Shown: positions 54,801 through 64,000 of the stretch, piece after piece | Numbering within the stretch: the stretch's first letter is position 1 | How the letters are laid out: each line of letters opens with the position of its first letter | Assembly: GCA_032358255.1 (NCBI GenBank) | Contig: JAULBX010026385.1 | Coordinates: 132,128 to 196,127, forward strand | From: Heterotrichella gracilis | Lineage: Eukaryota; Sar; Xanthophyceae; Tribonematales; Xanthonemataceae | Direction of reading: 5' to 3' | Length of the DNA stretch: 64,000 bases | Notes under the pieces: generated by a model | Database searches by the model: none | What the model was told of the DNA's origin: nothing | What the model saw: the letters and a program-made list of their open reading frames with translations, nothing else | Made by a program: the position numbers and the translations under genes

Positions 54801-57800
54801 GCAATGTATTAAAAGCATTGCGCCCACCAGCCCTGTCCTGCATGTACCATGTGCTCTGGCAGTCGGTCATTTTCTCGCTCAGGCTCCTCTGGAGAGCAGC
54901 ATGGCGTGGAGCTACCGCACCTCACACGTGTGCAACCTGTTGCAGGGTCCCAGTGGTGAGCAGGCCGAGCAGGCGCTGTTTGCCCTGCAAGCTGAGGTCA
55001 TCAGCATGAAGCACGGCAGCAGGCCCAGCGCCACCGATGACCCAGATGCAGCCATCGGCAAGCTGCAACACGAGCTGAAACGACTTGAGGTAAGGCCATG
55101 CTGTCTTAAGCAACAGCACTTTCGATTGCTCCATCGCTGAGTGATCTGTAGAGCCAGGCTGGGCGAAAGCTTTGACCGCTCCGCGTGGAGCAATCTGACA
55201 TGTTGGACTCGCCTCTTGCCATGTCTGACAAACAAGTTCTCTAATCGTAATTTTCAAGTGTCATTTTCAACATGACAACATCATTAATGGTAATATTTTC
55301 AAGAAAAAGTCCAAATTATTCCAACCTTGCCGGCACTTTGGTGTGCATATCATGATATGCAACATCTGGTGGCTGCAGGTGTTGAGAGACGCTGGCCGGG
55401 CAGACGCTGAGCAGCAGGACACCATCATCGCCCTGGAGATGGAGGTGAAGCGTCTACAGGATGCCCAACGCGCACAGCTGGAGGCGAATGCCGCGCTGGC
55501 ATCACTGCAGCACAAGATCGACTCCATCCACATGTCGCCCAAGGGGCACACACACATGCTAGGCGGCGGAGCGCTGCCAGACTGGATGGCGGTCGAGCTC
55601 GCGGCGGGCCCGGCGGAGTCCCCCTCGGGGGATGGGGATAGGGACACCATCCCCGCGCTGCATGGAGCTTCTGCCAGCTTCAGCCGCAGCCCCTCCTCCT
55701 CGCCCCTCATGCAGAGCCCTGTGAACAGCCTCAACCTGGTGGACCGCAAGCGCAGCCTGGGCCATGCGTGCGCCTCGCCAGGCTCGCCAGCCAGGCAAAA
55801 CAAGGAGAACCGCGCAGGCGCAGGTAGCCCCGCAGCCGGGGGGCAGCAGCACACTCCTGAGCTGAGCAAGTGGGACAGCGACAAAGTGCGCACGGTGATA
55901 AAATGCCAGCAGGAGGCGGTGACGTCATGGTGAGCTTATGAACCCTAACTTGAAAACCCAAGCCCTTACAGGAGACCAGGCAATTGGTGGTGGGAGTGCG
56001 GGCTGAGTTTCCAGGGGCCTGGTACTTGGCAGCGGCTTGTGGAGGACAGGAGTTAATGGTGTGTGGCGGCCTGCATGTGACTGCAAATGTAAAGGCAAGC
56101 TGCGCACACTACCTATCCCTGGACGCGTTTTGCATTGATTTACATTGCACCACTTCTACTTCCATCGTTTATTGCCTGCTAATTTCTCATCACATGCGTG
56201 ACAGCTAGTCGGATTACATGCAACAAGTGGTAATTCAGTGTCATGTATTAATATCAGGGCACCTTTTTGCAAGGGGATGGCGTTGGCTGACATGACTCCT
56301 CTGCCTGCAGGTACAAGGGTGAGCTGAAGAAGGTGCAGCAGGCGTTCCAGGCCTCCACTGAGCGTGACCTCACCTCCCTGCGAGCAGCGCTGGACCACTA
56401 TCAGGAGCAGGCGGAGAAACTGGAGTGCCAGAAGAACATGCTTGTCAACCAGGTATATGTAAATAAGATAAATGTAAAATTCTAGATTGAAATTAGCTAC
56501 ACGTACATTAAATTGCGTTTGTGGTTCTTACCTTTTAATCGTGGTATAATCTTGTGTTGGTACTATGGCAATTTTCTCCTTTACACTTGGGGCATTCTTG
56601 CAATGTGCTGGAGCAGCACTTGGTTCCCATATGGAACAGTGTTGGATGGATCAATCATTAGAATCAGATCAGGGGCATAGACATGGCTCCAGTGTTTGAG
56701 TGTGTACAGGGATGCTCACCTGACAACCCATGCCCCCTGGGGGAAATGTCATTACATGTAGGTGCTGCGCCTGGAGATGCAGCTTGAGGAGCATAGCGAG
56801 GGGCACCAGGAGGCGGACCGCCAGCTGGAGGATGCGCGCGCAGAGGCTTCAGAGCTGCGTGTGGAGCTGGCAAGGATGCGTAGAGTGGCGCAGGTGGGGT
56901 AATTACTTTTTTCAATTAATCTAATTACTTGCAATAAGTACATGTTTTTTCTGTAAATCTTTCTTTAACAATCATGAAATGTTTTGCTTGGAAGTATAGT
57001 TCATTTGTGAAGCGTTACTGAAGCTTTCAGGCTTCTTACCTTCTGGTTGCTTTGCCTTTGCTCTTGCCTAGTTCCTCTGCCCAGCTTGCCTGGAAGTGGG
57101 GAGCTGCCATGTACCATGATACCTTGTCCATTCACCTGCATTCCCGTTGTCAGGCAGCGCAGCCGGCTAGGAGGGAGGGAGAGAGGGAGGGGCGAGAGGA
57201 GGCGGACCGCCAGCTGGAGGATGCGCGCGCAGAGGCTTCAGAGCTGCGTGTGGAGCTGGCAAGGATGCGTAGAGTGGCACAGGTGGAATAATAATATTCA
57301 GTAAATATAATTGCTTGCAATAAGTGTAATTTGTTTTTGTAAAGTTTTACTTTGTAGTATGGTTCTTTTGTAAAGCGTTAGTGAAGCGTTGGCGCTGCTT
57401 ACTCCCTGGTTGCTTTGCCCTTGCTCTTGCCTGGTTCCTCTGCCCAGCTTGCCTGGAAGTGGGGATGCCATGTGCCATGATACCTCTTCCATTCACCTGC
57501 ATTCCCGTTGTCAGGCAGCGCAGTCGGCTGGGAGGGAGAATGGGGAGGCAGCTGTGCCGCACACGCCTGCGGGGCCCAGGCTGCCGCCGCCGCTGCAGCT
57601 GCCCGGGGAGGCGGGTGTGCGGGAAACCAGCGAGGTGGGTATGGCACAATGGCGTAGGCGGTGTGAATGTTGTCACGCACAGGCAGCTGCATGTAGTGGT
57701 GGTCAATGGAGTTCAATGCAATGGACTTTTCCTCCTCAATGAAGCTTTACCCCTGTGTACTCACAATGCTTTCATGTACCCTCCATAACATGCAATGGGC

Positions 57801-59880
57801 AGTGATTAGCTTAAATCATCGGCCCACTGTAAATGACACCCTTGTCCTTTCAGGCCCTGCTACCCAAGGTGGTCGCCCTCTGGCAGACGCTGCACATCCC
57901 GCTGGTGCACCGCTCCCGCTTCTACATGGCCTTCCGCGGCCAGGAGGCCTTCTACGCCGAGGCGGAGTTCAGGCGCCTGAGCCACATGCGCAAGCAGCTG
58001 GAGGACGACGACCTCGCCCCCAACAAGAAGGGAGCAAAGCGGCTGGAGCGGGCAGCCAGGAAGCTCCAGGTACGCGGGGGAGCTTTGTGTATATGGCTTT
58101 ATGGTAGTGGCTAGGCAAGCAGGTCGGCATGCGGCTGGAGCGGGCAGGATGGGAAGCTGCAGCAGCAAAAGGTGGCACCTGTGCGCCACAGGCAGAGAAG
58201 GGTGAGCAATTCAGATGGGTGTGCGTAGCTCACTACTGGAATTGTACATGGTTGCATCATGGGCCAAAATGCACGTCTCATTATCCTCGATGTTGCGCTG
58301 TATCTCACAGTGCGTGTGTATGTTCCTGTGGGAGGGCAAGTAGCTAGCCCACCTGCTGAGCATGATAGTAATATATAAATCAAGTACTGATCGGCTTGCC
58401 TCATGTACTACGGATTAATAATAGACATGTGGAGAGCTGGCTGCTGAGGCTGGTCATTCCCTCACGTGATCCTATTGTGTCATGCCAATCTCATTTCTGC
58501 CAAAAGGGCTGCGCCTGTGAGTGTGTGTGGTGTGCTTTCCAGTGGGAGCGCAAGTGGCTTGCCCAGCTGCTCAAGCTTGACAAGACGCAGGAGGAGCGGG
58601 ACGAGCTGTTCCTGTCCTGGAACGTGCACAACGACAACAAGGAGCGCAAGCTCAAACTGATCAGCCAGCTGTGGTCGCCGCAGCTGGTGTACATCAAGGG
58701 CCAGCCAGGCGTGCTGTGAGTGGCATGCGTACCATTGCTCGCTAGGCCACAGGATGACACAATAACAAAAGTTACATACCGTACTTGTCAGTAATTACTA
58801 TTGTATATAATACTGTTGATATTTACCATTGCTGCACCAGTACATTTTGCATGCCTCGTTCAATGCCCCCTCAAATTCGTCTTTATTCTGAACAAGGAGC
58901 CATTCCTTTATAACTTGCAGTCCATGTGGAGCCCCCATATTTATGCATGGCTGTATCTGTGCAGGGACCACGAGGGCATGGTGCGCTGCTCTGAGCTGGT
59001 GCTGGAACTGAATGGCACCGACCCGGCGGACACAGCATTCGACCTGGTGTACGGGAGGATAGACGGTGAGCGCTGGCATGAATCCCTAACCCCCTGCCCA
59101 TGAAACCCTGAGCCATTGCCCATGCTTGCTGCAAATGCAGTTACAGTTGCATGCGGGCCCAATACCTGCTACACGCCATGCATGCATGTCCATCACAAGC
59201 CGCTGCCAAGGGGCAGTTCCATATAAACCTCTGCCTGGTGGTGTAGACCTGCCCTGAATCCTACACCAGCACATGCCGCGTGATTGCCATGTGGTCACCC
59301 CATATACTATTGCGCAGTCAGGGTTTATCAGGTTTGACACTGTGGCAGAAAACCCTGTGCGCCTACACCCTGAAATGAATAAACCCTGACATATGCACCT
59401 GCAGGCGACAACTGGATGCGGCAGGTTGTGAACACCACGGGTACGGTGATGACCCCCCTGGTGACGCCGCTGGTGCACGCATTTCGGGGGGGACCCGGGT
59501 CGGGGGAGAAGCCAAGGGAGCGCAGGCTCAGCGGGCTGTTTGGCTTTGGCAACACACCGCGCGCAACCCCAAAAAACTCCAGCTTCAGCCTGTTCCGCAG
59601 GTATGAGAGTTGTAGCAGAGCATGATAACAGAGCATGAGTAATCACGATCACTGACATCAGCTAGCACAGTGGTTGCCCGATTGCTTGGGGGTGCCTGGT
59701 TTGGCCATGCGCATTAATGCTGACATCGACTTGCTCTTAGTAAATGGGTGCCCTGGTTCTGTGCCTTTGGCCTACAACCTGGAGGGAGGAGCCCTGGGAT
59801 GGCTTTGGAATCGTGCCTCTTCTAAGTTTGCCGTTTGTTTCCTTTTCCGCAGCTCTGTGCAATCCGCCCGCCATGCCTGA
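51809..59880 (+). CDS. KIN7: Kinesin-7 with NACK-type C-terminal domain, 21 exons
   Basis: A plus-end microtubule motor related to NACK/HINKEL and CENP-E kinesins. All 21 exons join in frame (51809-52351, 52440-52530, 52612-52772, 52854-52919, 52999-53101, 53182-53327, 53567-53645, 53864-53940, 54044-54199, 54555-54743, 54946-55089, 55379-55929, 56311-56452, 56762-56893, 57154-57282, 57515-57634, 57854-58069, 58543-58715, 58965-59065, 59405-59600, 59853-59880), giving ~1180 residues. Motor: P-loop '[13 protein letters not shown]', switch I 'DASSRSH', switch II 'VDLAGSE', '[18 protein letters not shown]', '[13 protein letters not shown]', neck '[12 protein letters not shown]'. Then come coiled coils and a disordered Ser/Pro segment with 'RQNKENRAG', a KEN box. 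The C-terminal DUF3490 block is '[20 protein letters not shown]' through '[10 protein letters not shown]' and '[11 protein letters not shown]', which in plant NACKs lies near the MAPKKK-binding tail used in phragmoplast expansion. One exon is a hybrid made by tandem duplication. Confidence 0.96.
56811..57540 (+). repeat. ~389-bp tandem duplication spanning kinesin exons 14-16
   Basis: The sequence from AGGCGGACCGCCAGCTGG at 56811 recurs at 57200, and the following intron plus the GCAGCGCAG exon start at 57154 recurs at 57515. Exon 15 (57154-57282) therefore begins like exon 16 and ends like exon 14, and remains in frame. Identity in the coding part is nearly complete. Confidence 0.9.
58038..58147 (+). 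repeat. Copy of kinesin exon-17 end inside the following intron
   Basis: GCGGCTGGAGCGGGCAG at the end of exon 17 (58039-58055) recurs at 58131-58147 and is followed in both places by a similar GGAAGCTSCAG stretch. Confidence 0.7.
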
Positions 59881-60324
59881 AGACAGGGCAAGATGAGGCG
59901 CTGGCCAAGGGGAGCATAAGGCATTCAGCTTTGCAGGGGGCCAGCACCCGTGGTGACTGGCATGGTATTGATGATACGGCCCAGGGCGGTGCTTGGAATG
60001 AGCGTGTGATAGGACTACATGGGGGAGCGGGGGGGAGGGTATGGGCTGTTCATTAACTTATCGGCAGGACAACTGTGAGTTCTGCCAGCAAACACCATCA
60101 ACATTGATCGAATGCAACAAGCGCATGCAGCACAGGGGCTGAGGCGGCGTTGGCAAATGACTTTGACGTTGTTCTTGGCACTACAGGTAGTAAAATAATA
60201 AGTGACCCGGTGCTTTTAGGCATGGGTTAGGCAACACGTTAGCAGTAGAGTTCCCGCTTGCAAGGTGACCCATTCAAACTTGACTTTCCAGCTTTTTGGA
60301 CGCTTACCAGTTGTTTTATCACGT

Positions 60325-60412
60325 AGATTGGGTTTAGATCCCATGTGGGTTTAAAGAATAGACAAAGGAGATTGGGTTTAGATCCCGTGTGGGTCTAAAG
60401 AATAGACAAAGG
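60325..60412. repeat. 44-bp tandem repeat, two units
   Basis: AGATTGGGTTTAGATCCC-GTGTGGGT type units stand head to tail with offset 44. Confidence 0.85.
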
Positions 60413-61096
60413 AGAATTGCCAATAGTTGCAACAGTTTCAAATGTGTATGGCGACAATATCAAGGGGTGTATTAAGAGTCTCACTTTGCGCTGCTGGCGT
60501 TTATTGCCACCCAAGGTTTACGCTCCCACCCCGACAGGCCCTGGGCTTGCATTGTGATATCTGTTCTTACTGTAACATCTCAACTACAAAATAAGGAACA
60601 AAACAGCCACACACACGGTGGCATACCACGAGCCAGCCAGCAGCATGTTGAGGTATACAGGCTTCTGAGCTAATACCCCACCGCCTGGGTGTACACGTGC
60701 ATAGCACGCTGCCTGTCAAGAGTCGTAAAATCACAAAGGAAGAACTTCAATTTTTGAATTGCTTTTTTATGCCAGAACAGGCGCACAGTGTGTTGAATGT
60801 TAACGTTGCGATAAGGTGCACACATTGGTCAAATAATCTGAGTGACCAGTGAGGGTCATTGATGCTGTGTCTGCCAGGCTTTAAATTCAATTTACCGTGA
60901 ATGTAAGAAGCAGAAGGTGCATTTCTGACGATGACCAAAAATACCCTGCCACAGTGCAATGCAGGAAATAGATTATTCAGACTTTGGTTGATCTCGGAGA
61001 CTGGAGTCCACGAGTCGTCTTAGACAGAGATGCCTTTAAAAGAAAGCTCCTAAACCATAGTGGCCCAGGCGGCAAGGCCATGCCAAGCTGCACATG

Positions 61097-61200
61097 CACA
61101 ACTGCTGCGCGTCATCGTGGCCGCGTGCACTTGGCGCCAGGGAGGCAAGGCTTGGGTCACGCTGGTCAACCCCACATCAGCGCTGCTGTGTCACCTCCGC
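61097..61200 (-). pseudogene. Diverged duplicate of the PSF3 3' coding end
   Basis: Bases 61097-61200 resemble 61277-61373 (the C-terminal part of PSF3 and its stop). Shared pieces include GGCGCCAGG(G)AGGCAAGG and GCTGGTCA. It is a partial tandem duplication lying just downstream of the working gene. Confidence 0.75.
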
Positions 61201-61290
61201 TCAACCCGCCTCTACCCGCAGCCGCGTCGCCCTAAAGGTGTATCCCAGTGCACCCCCCCGCGGAATAGATCCACCCACAATTGCTGCGTG

Positions 61291-62620
61291 TCATTGTGGC
61301 CGCTTGCGCTTGGCGCCAGGAGGCAAGGCCTGGGTTTTGCTGGTCACCCCCGTGGCAGAGTTGCTGTACCGCCAGTTCTCAAAGGCGCCCACCGACACCC
61401 TCCCCGCCTCAAATATGTATGCCTCCTCATTGGACAGCTTCTGGGTGATTTCCGTGGTGGCCTGGCTGCTGCTGATGGTGTGCGCCTTGGTCAACAGCTC
61501 CTGCAGGGTTTAGGAATTAGGGTTTTGTTGACAAGTTTGAGGGTTCAGGGTTGAGCATTTGGTGGTGCCCAGGCTGCGGCTGATGGTGTGGGCCTGAATG
61601 AAGAGCTCATGTCATGGGCAAATGACATGCCAGGTTGAAGCGTAACATGGCCAGCCGCTCATCCCTCAACCCCAAAACCATGAACCGGGCCAAGCGCTCA
61701 TCCCCTAAACCCTAAAGGGTACCCACCTTAAACCTCCCCTTGAAGGTGGTATTCATGAACCTGGCCAGCCGCTCATCCCCCGCCGCTTGGTTCAGCTTGA
61801 ATGCCGCTGTGTAGTAGTAGGGGCAGCGCATGCGCAGGTCCACGCACCCGTACCCAGCAGATAGCTTCTTCTCAAGCTTGTGGGAGTAGTACTTGGGCAG
61901 CCTGAGCAGGAAATGCGTCCAGAAGTCAGGACAAGACAGTAGCTGCGTGGTCCAAGCTGGTACATGCTGACTTGTATTCTTGTACTGCTGGACCGCGTGA
62001 CGCGAAGGTCCTCACAATGGGAAGGTGTTCATGGCGCAAGTGAAGTAATGAGGAGGGGGGTTGGCATGCGCAAAATGGAATAAGGTGACAACGATGGACA
62101 GCAATCGTGAATGCAAATGCAATGCTAGAGTTCATATTTCAGTTCTACTCACATGGCGTTGACCATGTGCCTCTTGGCCAGCTGGATGGTGAGCCACAGC
62201 GGCAGGTCCACATCCACATCCGGCTCAAGGTCAGGCTTGTCTGAGGAGGGGTCCACCTGGCGTCCAATCTCTGCAGCCAGAAAACCACCCTTCAACCCTA
62301 AATCCCTAAAGCAGGGTTTGTCCAGGCGCCTCAGTGCACCCCATTTGCAGCGGTCAGGATGCAGAGTAATCTCAGAGGAAACTCAGTGTTTCATGTGGGA
62401 GGCTCCTGTGGGAGTTCCCCTGTAGTGGTTTGTGACAAGCGCGTGAATGCCCCTTTGTCGCATGCAGTGACTCACTATCAATGCAGACGTGCATGAGATG
62501 GAAGTAGCTACCCAGGTTGGTAATATGCGCACCTGCACAGCCGTTCACAAGGGCGCATGGTATACTGATAAGCTGGGAAAGCGTGTCGTGGATGTCATCA
62601 TAGTTGCTTGACCACGCCAT
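61291..62620 (-). CDS. PSF3: GINS complex subunit PSF3
   Basis: PSF3 is one of four GINS subunits, which with Cdc45 and MCM2-7 form the replicative CMG helicase. Four exons (62620-62533, 62270-62153, 61901-61727, 61500-61291) encode ~196 residues, the usual size. The acidic linker 'DLEPDVDVDLPLWLTIQLA' matches the family's 'LPLWLA' block. It is followed by 'MLPKYYSHKLEKKLSAGYGCVDLR' (shown in parts: 'LPKYY' and 'GCVDLR') and 'TTFKGRFK'. The C-terminal domain has 'ITQKLSNEEAYIFEAGRVSV' and 'FENWRYS', ending in a basic tail. The N-terminus starts 'MAWSSNYDDIHDTL', fitting the short PSF3 N-domain. The third intron holds exon copies on both its donor and acceptor sides, with telomere-like spacers. 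Confidence 0.87.
61454..61608 (-). repeat. Exon-4 start of PSF3 copied into intron with telomere-like spacer
   Basis: The exon start (61454-61500) recurs at 61561-61608. Both contain GCTGATGGTGTG and end in AGCTC. The spacer 61501-61560 carries GGGTTTAGGAATTAGGGTTTT and TTCAGGGTTGAG, so the coding-strand acceptor reads CCCTAATTCCTAAACCCTGCAG in two halves. Confidence 0.8.
61646..61780 (-). repeat. Two intronic copies of PSF3 exon-3 sequence joined to telomere-like repeats
   Basis: Exon-3 bases 61754-61780 (CCTGGCCAGCCGCTCATCCC core) recur at 61679-61705 and 61646-61666 in the adjoining intron. The copies run straight into CCCTAAACCCTAAA and CCTCAACCCCAAAACC. Confidence 0.8.
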
Positions 62621-62716
62621 GGCGCTTGCCAGGCTCGGCGCTACAAGTCCTGCTAGACCAGCTAGACCCGTTGGCCCCAAACTCCACTCCGCCGCTGCAT
62701 GGCCTGATATGGTATT

Positions 62717-63577
62717 TTAAGGCTGTGAAGTATTTTGGATGGTGTCGATGAGGAGGTCCAATTTATCCTCTAGAGGCGCAAGTCGATCCTCACAGTCCTC
62801 CACAACCTAGCATGCGGATGACTGTGTCAGGACCCTGCTGCGGGTATGGGCAAGCCAGGTATGCAGGTGCTTGGACAGTGTTGCGTCACCTGAGTTAGGA
62901 TTCTCGGCAGGCAAGTCAGAGTGTGTGGCCAGGGGCCTGGTGCTGCCAGTGTGCAAACTTGAGGTTTAAGGACCATAAAAGTCTTAGTCTTTGACAGCAG
63001 CATACTGCTGGCCACTTGCTTGCTGGCAGGTCACAACTAGTGACTGCAAGTAAGGTGGATTACTGTGTGGGTAGGGCTACGACTGCAGCCATCACTCACC
63101 AGGTGGACTTCCACAGGGCTGGTGGGTTTCAAGTTCAGCAACTGGAGGATCTCCGCCTTGGTTAGGCCGCTCCTTTCCAGTGGGAAGTCCTGGAGGGACA
63201 GCAGCCAAGTCTGTTAGAGTTCCAAAACTGGCCAGTCAACAGGGTTTGAACTTTTGCCAAGGCAGCCACTACCTGTAGCGCCTTGACTGCCTGCTGCAGC
63301 TGTTCGCGAGACAACACCTTGCCCCCTTGTTGCTGTATTAGGTACTCGTACACCTGCAGCACGATGGCGGGTGATGACCAGGAACAGACAAGGGTTGCTG
63401 CGAGTACTGGAGTGAGGATGTGGCTGGCGGACCCACCTTCTTTTCTGAAGGCAAGCACTTGCCCTCTGTGCCAGGCAGGTCCGCCCCTCTGTCGACAAGC
63501 ACTTGCAGCACTTCACAGTTTGTCAACAAAGCTGCGCTCCGCTCCACCCTATAGGAGGCAAGTGGGTGCTCACACAT
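62717..63577 (-). CDS. RPC9: RNA polymerase III subunit RPC9 (CRCP/Rpb4-like)
   Basis: RPC9 pairs with RPC8 to form the stalk of RNA polymerase III. Exons 63577-63437, 63353-63273, 63189-63100 and 62806-62717 join in frame for ~133 residues, close to the family length. The HRDC/Rpb4 fold is recognisable: N-terminal 'ERSAALLTNCEVLQVLVDRG', middle 'VYEYLIQQQ' and 'LSREQLQQAVKAL', then 'LTKAEILQLLNLKPTSPVEV' and 'VVEDCEDRL', which match the conserved '(L)TKAE.LQ..NLRP...VE....VE(D/E)..ER' core. The start is uncertain. The same frame is open upstream to 63625, and I chose the nearest Met (63577); a spliced leader exon is possible. It is co-oriented with PSF3, ~100 bp upstream of it. Confidence 0.85.
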
Positions 63578-64000
63578 TCGAGCGAGTATGCATGCATATG
63601 ACACACTTTGGATTAAACCGCCCAACTACCCTGTATAACAGGCATCGACGACAGTATTGCACACAGGTTTGTGACTCGCAGGTATGATGGGTATACTCCA
63701 ACGTACACTTTCATAGTCAAACAGACGCCAAGTTCGATCCGCTGCAGAGCTCCGCTCCTGGCCGTAAACGGTGGAAATTAACGAACACGTTCAAAGCACA
63801 CAGGTTGAAAGTAGGAAACGAAGATGACCCACAACAGCGTTTATGCTAGTGTAGCACACTCTTTCGTATGACAGCGTTGACTCAGTCGTAGGCCCACTGA
63901 AGTTCAAACCCAAGGCTATACCCTAAGCAGCTGTGCCATACCCTAAGTGGCCATACCCTAAGTGGTTTGTCTCCTGTCACAGAGTCTGATCTTGGAAGGG
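63578..64000. other. Upstream flank of RPC9 to window end
   Basis: Presumed RPC9 promoter region. The motif ATACCCTAAG(T/C) is repeated three times at about 63919-63962. Confidence 0.4.

Larger units (their letters stand above)
59881..61290. other. Convergent intergenic region with PSF3 3'-end duplicate and 44-bp tandem repeat
   Basis: It holds two identical-length 44-bp units (60325-60368 and 60369-60412, few differences). It also holds a diverged copy of the last ~100 bp of PSF3 at 61097-61200. No other gene recognised. Confidence 0.6.

Noticed and set aside
59321-59404. Possible exon-start duplication before kinesin exon 20
   Set aside because: Telomere-like words are abundant, but the match to the exon (GACA..CTG..GGCAG) is too short and gapped to count.
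60241-60290. tRNA-like piece (GTAGAG..CTTGCAA..TTCAAAC)
   Set aside because: D-loop, anticodon-loop and T-loop words occur in order, but the stems do not pair well and no acceptor stem is found.
62280-62345. Possible exon-2 duplication with CCCTAAATCCCTAAA spacer in PSF3 intron 1
   Set aside because: The candidate copy matches only about two thirds of 18 bases. Kept out of the counted cases.

Overview
The window is nuclear DNA from an intron-rich eukaryote, most likely a green alga (Chlorophyta, probably a trebouxiophyte-like lineage). The support is the gene content: a plant-type SBP-box transcription factor, an ECA-type calcium pump, a plant kinesin-7 with the NACK-type C-terminal domain, plastid-directed MsrB and thioredoxin-like proteins, and an endosomal NHX exchanger. 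Interstitial AAACCCT/AGGGTTT motifs (plant-type telomere repeat) are also scattered through the introns. Exons are short with GT-AG introns (at least one GC-AG), gene spacing is loose and there are no operons. The species cannot be named from the sequence alone.

Layout, left to right: the C-terminal two fifths or so of the ribosome-assembly factor NOP14 (+, 146-3271); a dispersed repeat (4010-5205); an SGNH/GDSL hydrolase with signal peptide (-, 6637-7797) divergent from a methionine-R-sulfoxide reductase (+, 8668-9879); a 15-exon P-type Ca2+-ATPase (-, 10751-17588); a thioredoxin-like protein with a CRPC active site (+, 18907-19966); an intronless secreted EGF-methyltransferase protein (+, 21420-22403); the ubiquitin-like modifier UFM1 (+, 23020-23703); an AAAP/SLC38-type amino-acid transporter (+, 24690-28475); a CPA1 Na+/H+ exchanger (+, 29365-33516); a small KEN-box protein (+, 35088-35612); a TPM-domain/RING membrane protein (-, 36580-39853); a second copy of the dispersed repeat plus a large foldback (40139-41511); an SBP-box transcription factor (-, 42727-50358) divergent from a 21-exon kinesin-7 (+, 51809-59880); the GINS subunit PSF3 (-, 61291-62620); and the RNA polymerase III subunit RPC9 (-, 62717-63577).

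The genes are ordinary single-copy housekeeping genes and do not form one pathway. There is a loose cell-cycle theme in the right half: PSF3 for replication, kinesin-7 for cytokinesis or mitosis, and a KEN/D-box protein. There is also an endomembrane and proteostasis theme: ECA pump with a KKxx tail, UFM1, NHX and TPM-RING.

The most unusual signal is in the introns. In at least eight places a splice-site region with its first or last 15-45 exon bases is repeated, more or less diverged, inside the adjoining intron. In several cases the copies are separated by C-rich telomere-like tracts (CCCTAAA-type), which then serve as the pyrimidine tract and CTAA-type branch region of the real acceptor. 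One NOP14 intron shows a three-step ladder of such copies, and another (GC-AG) is bracketed by a perfect 12-bp direct repeat. Together they suggest recurrent short tandem duplication, sometimes with telomere-repeat insertion, reshaping or creating introns.
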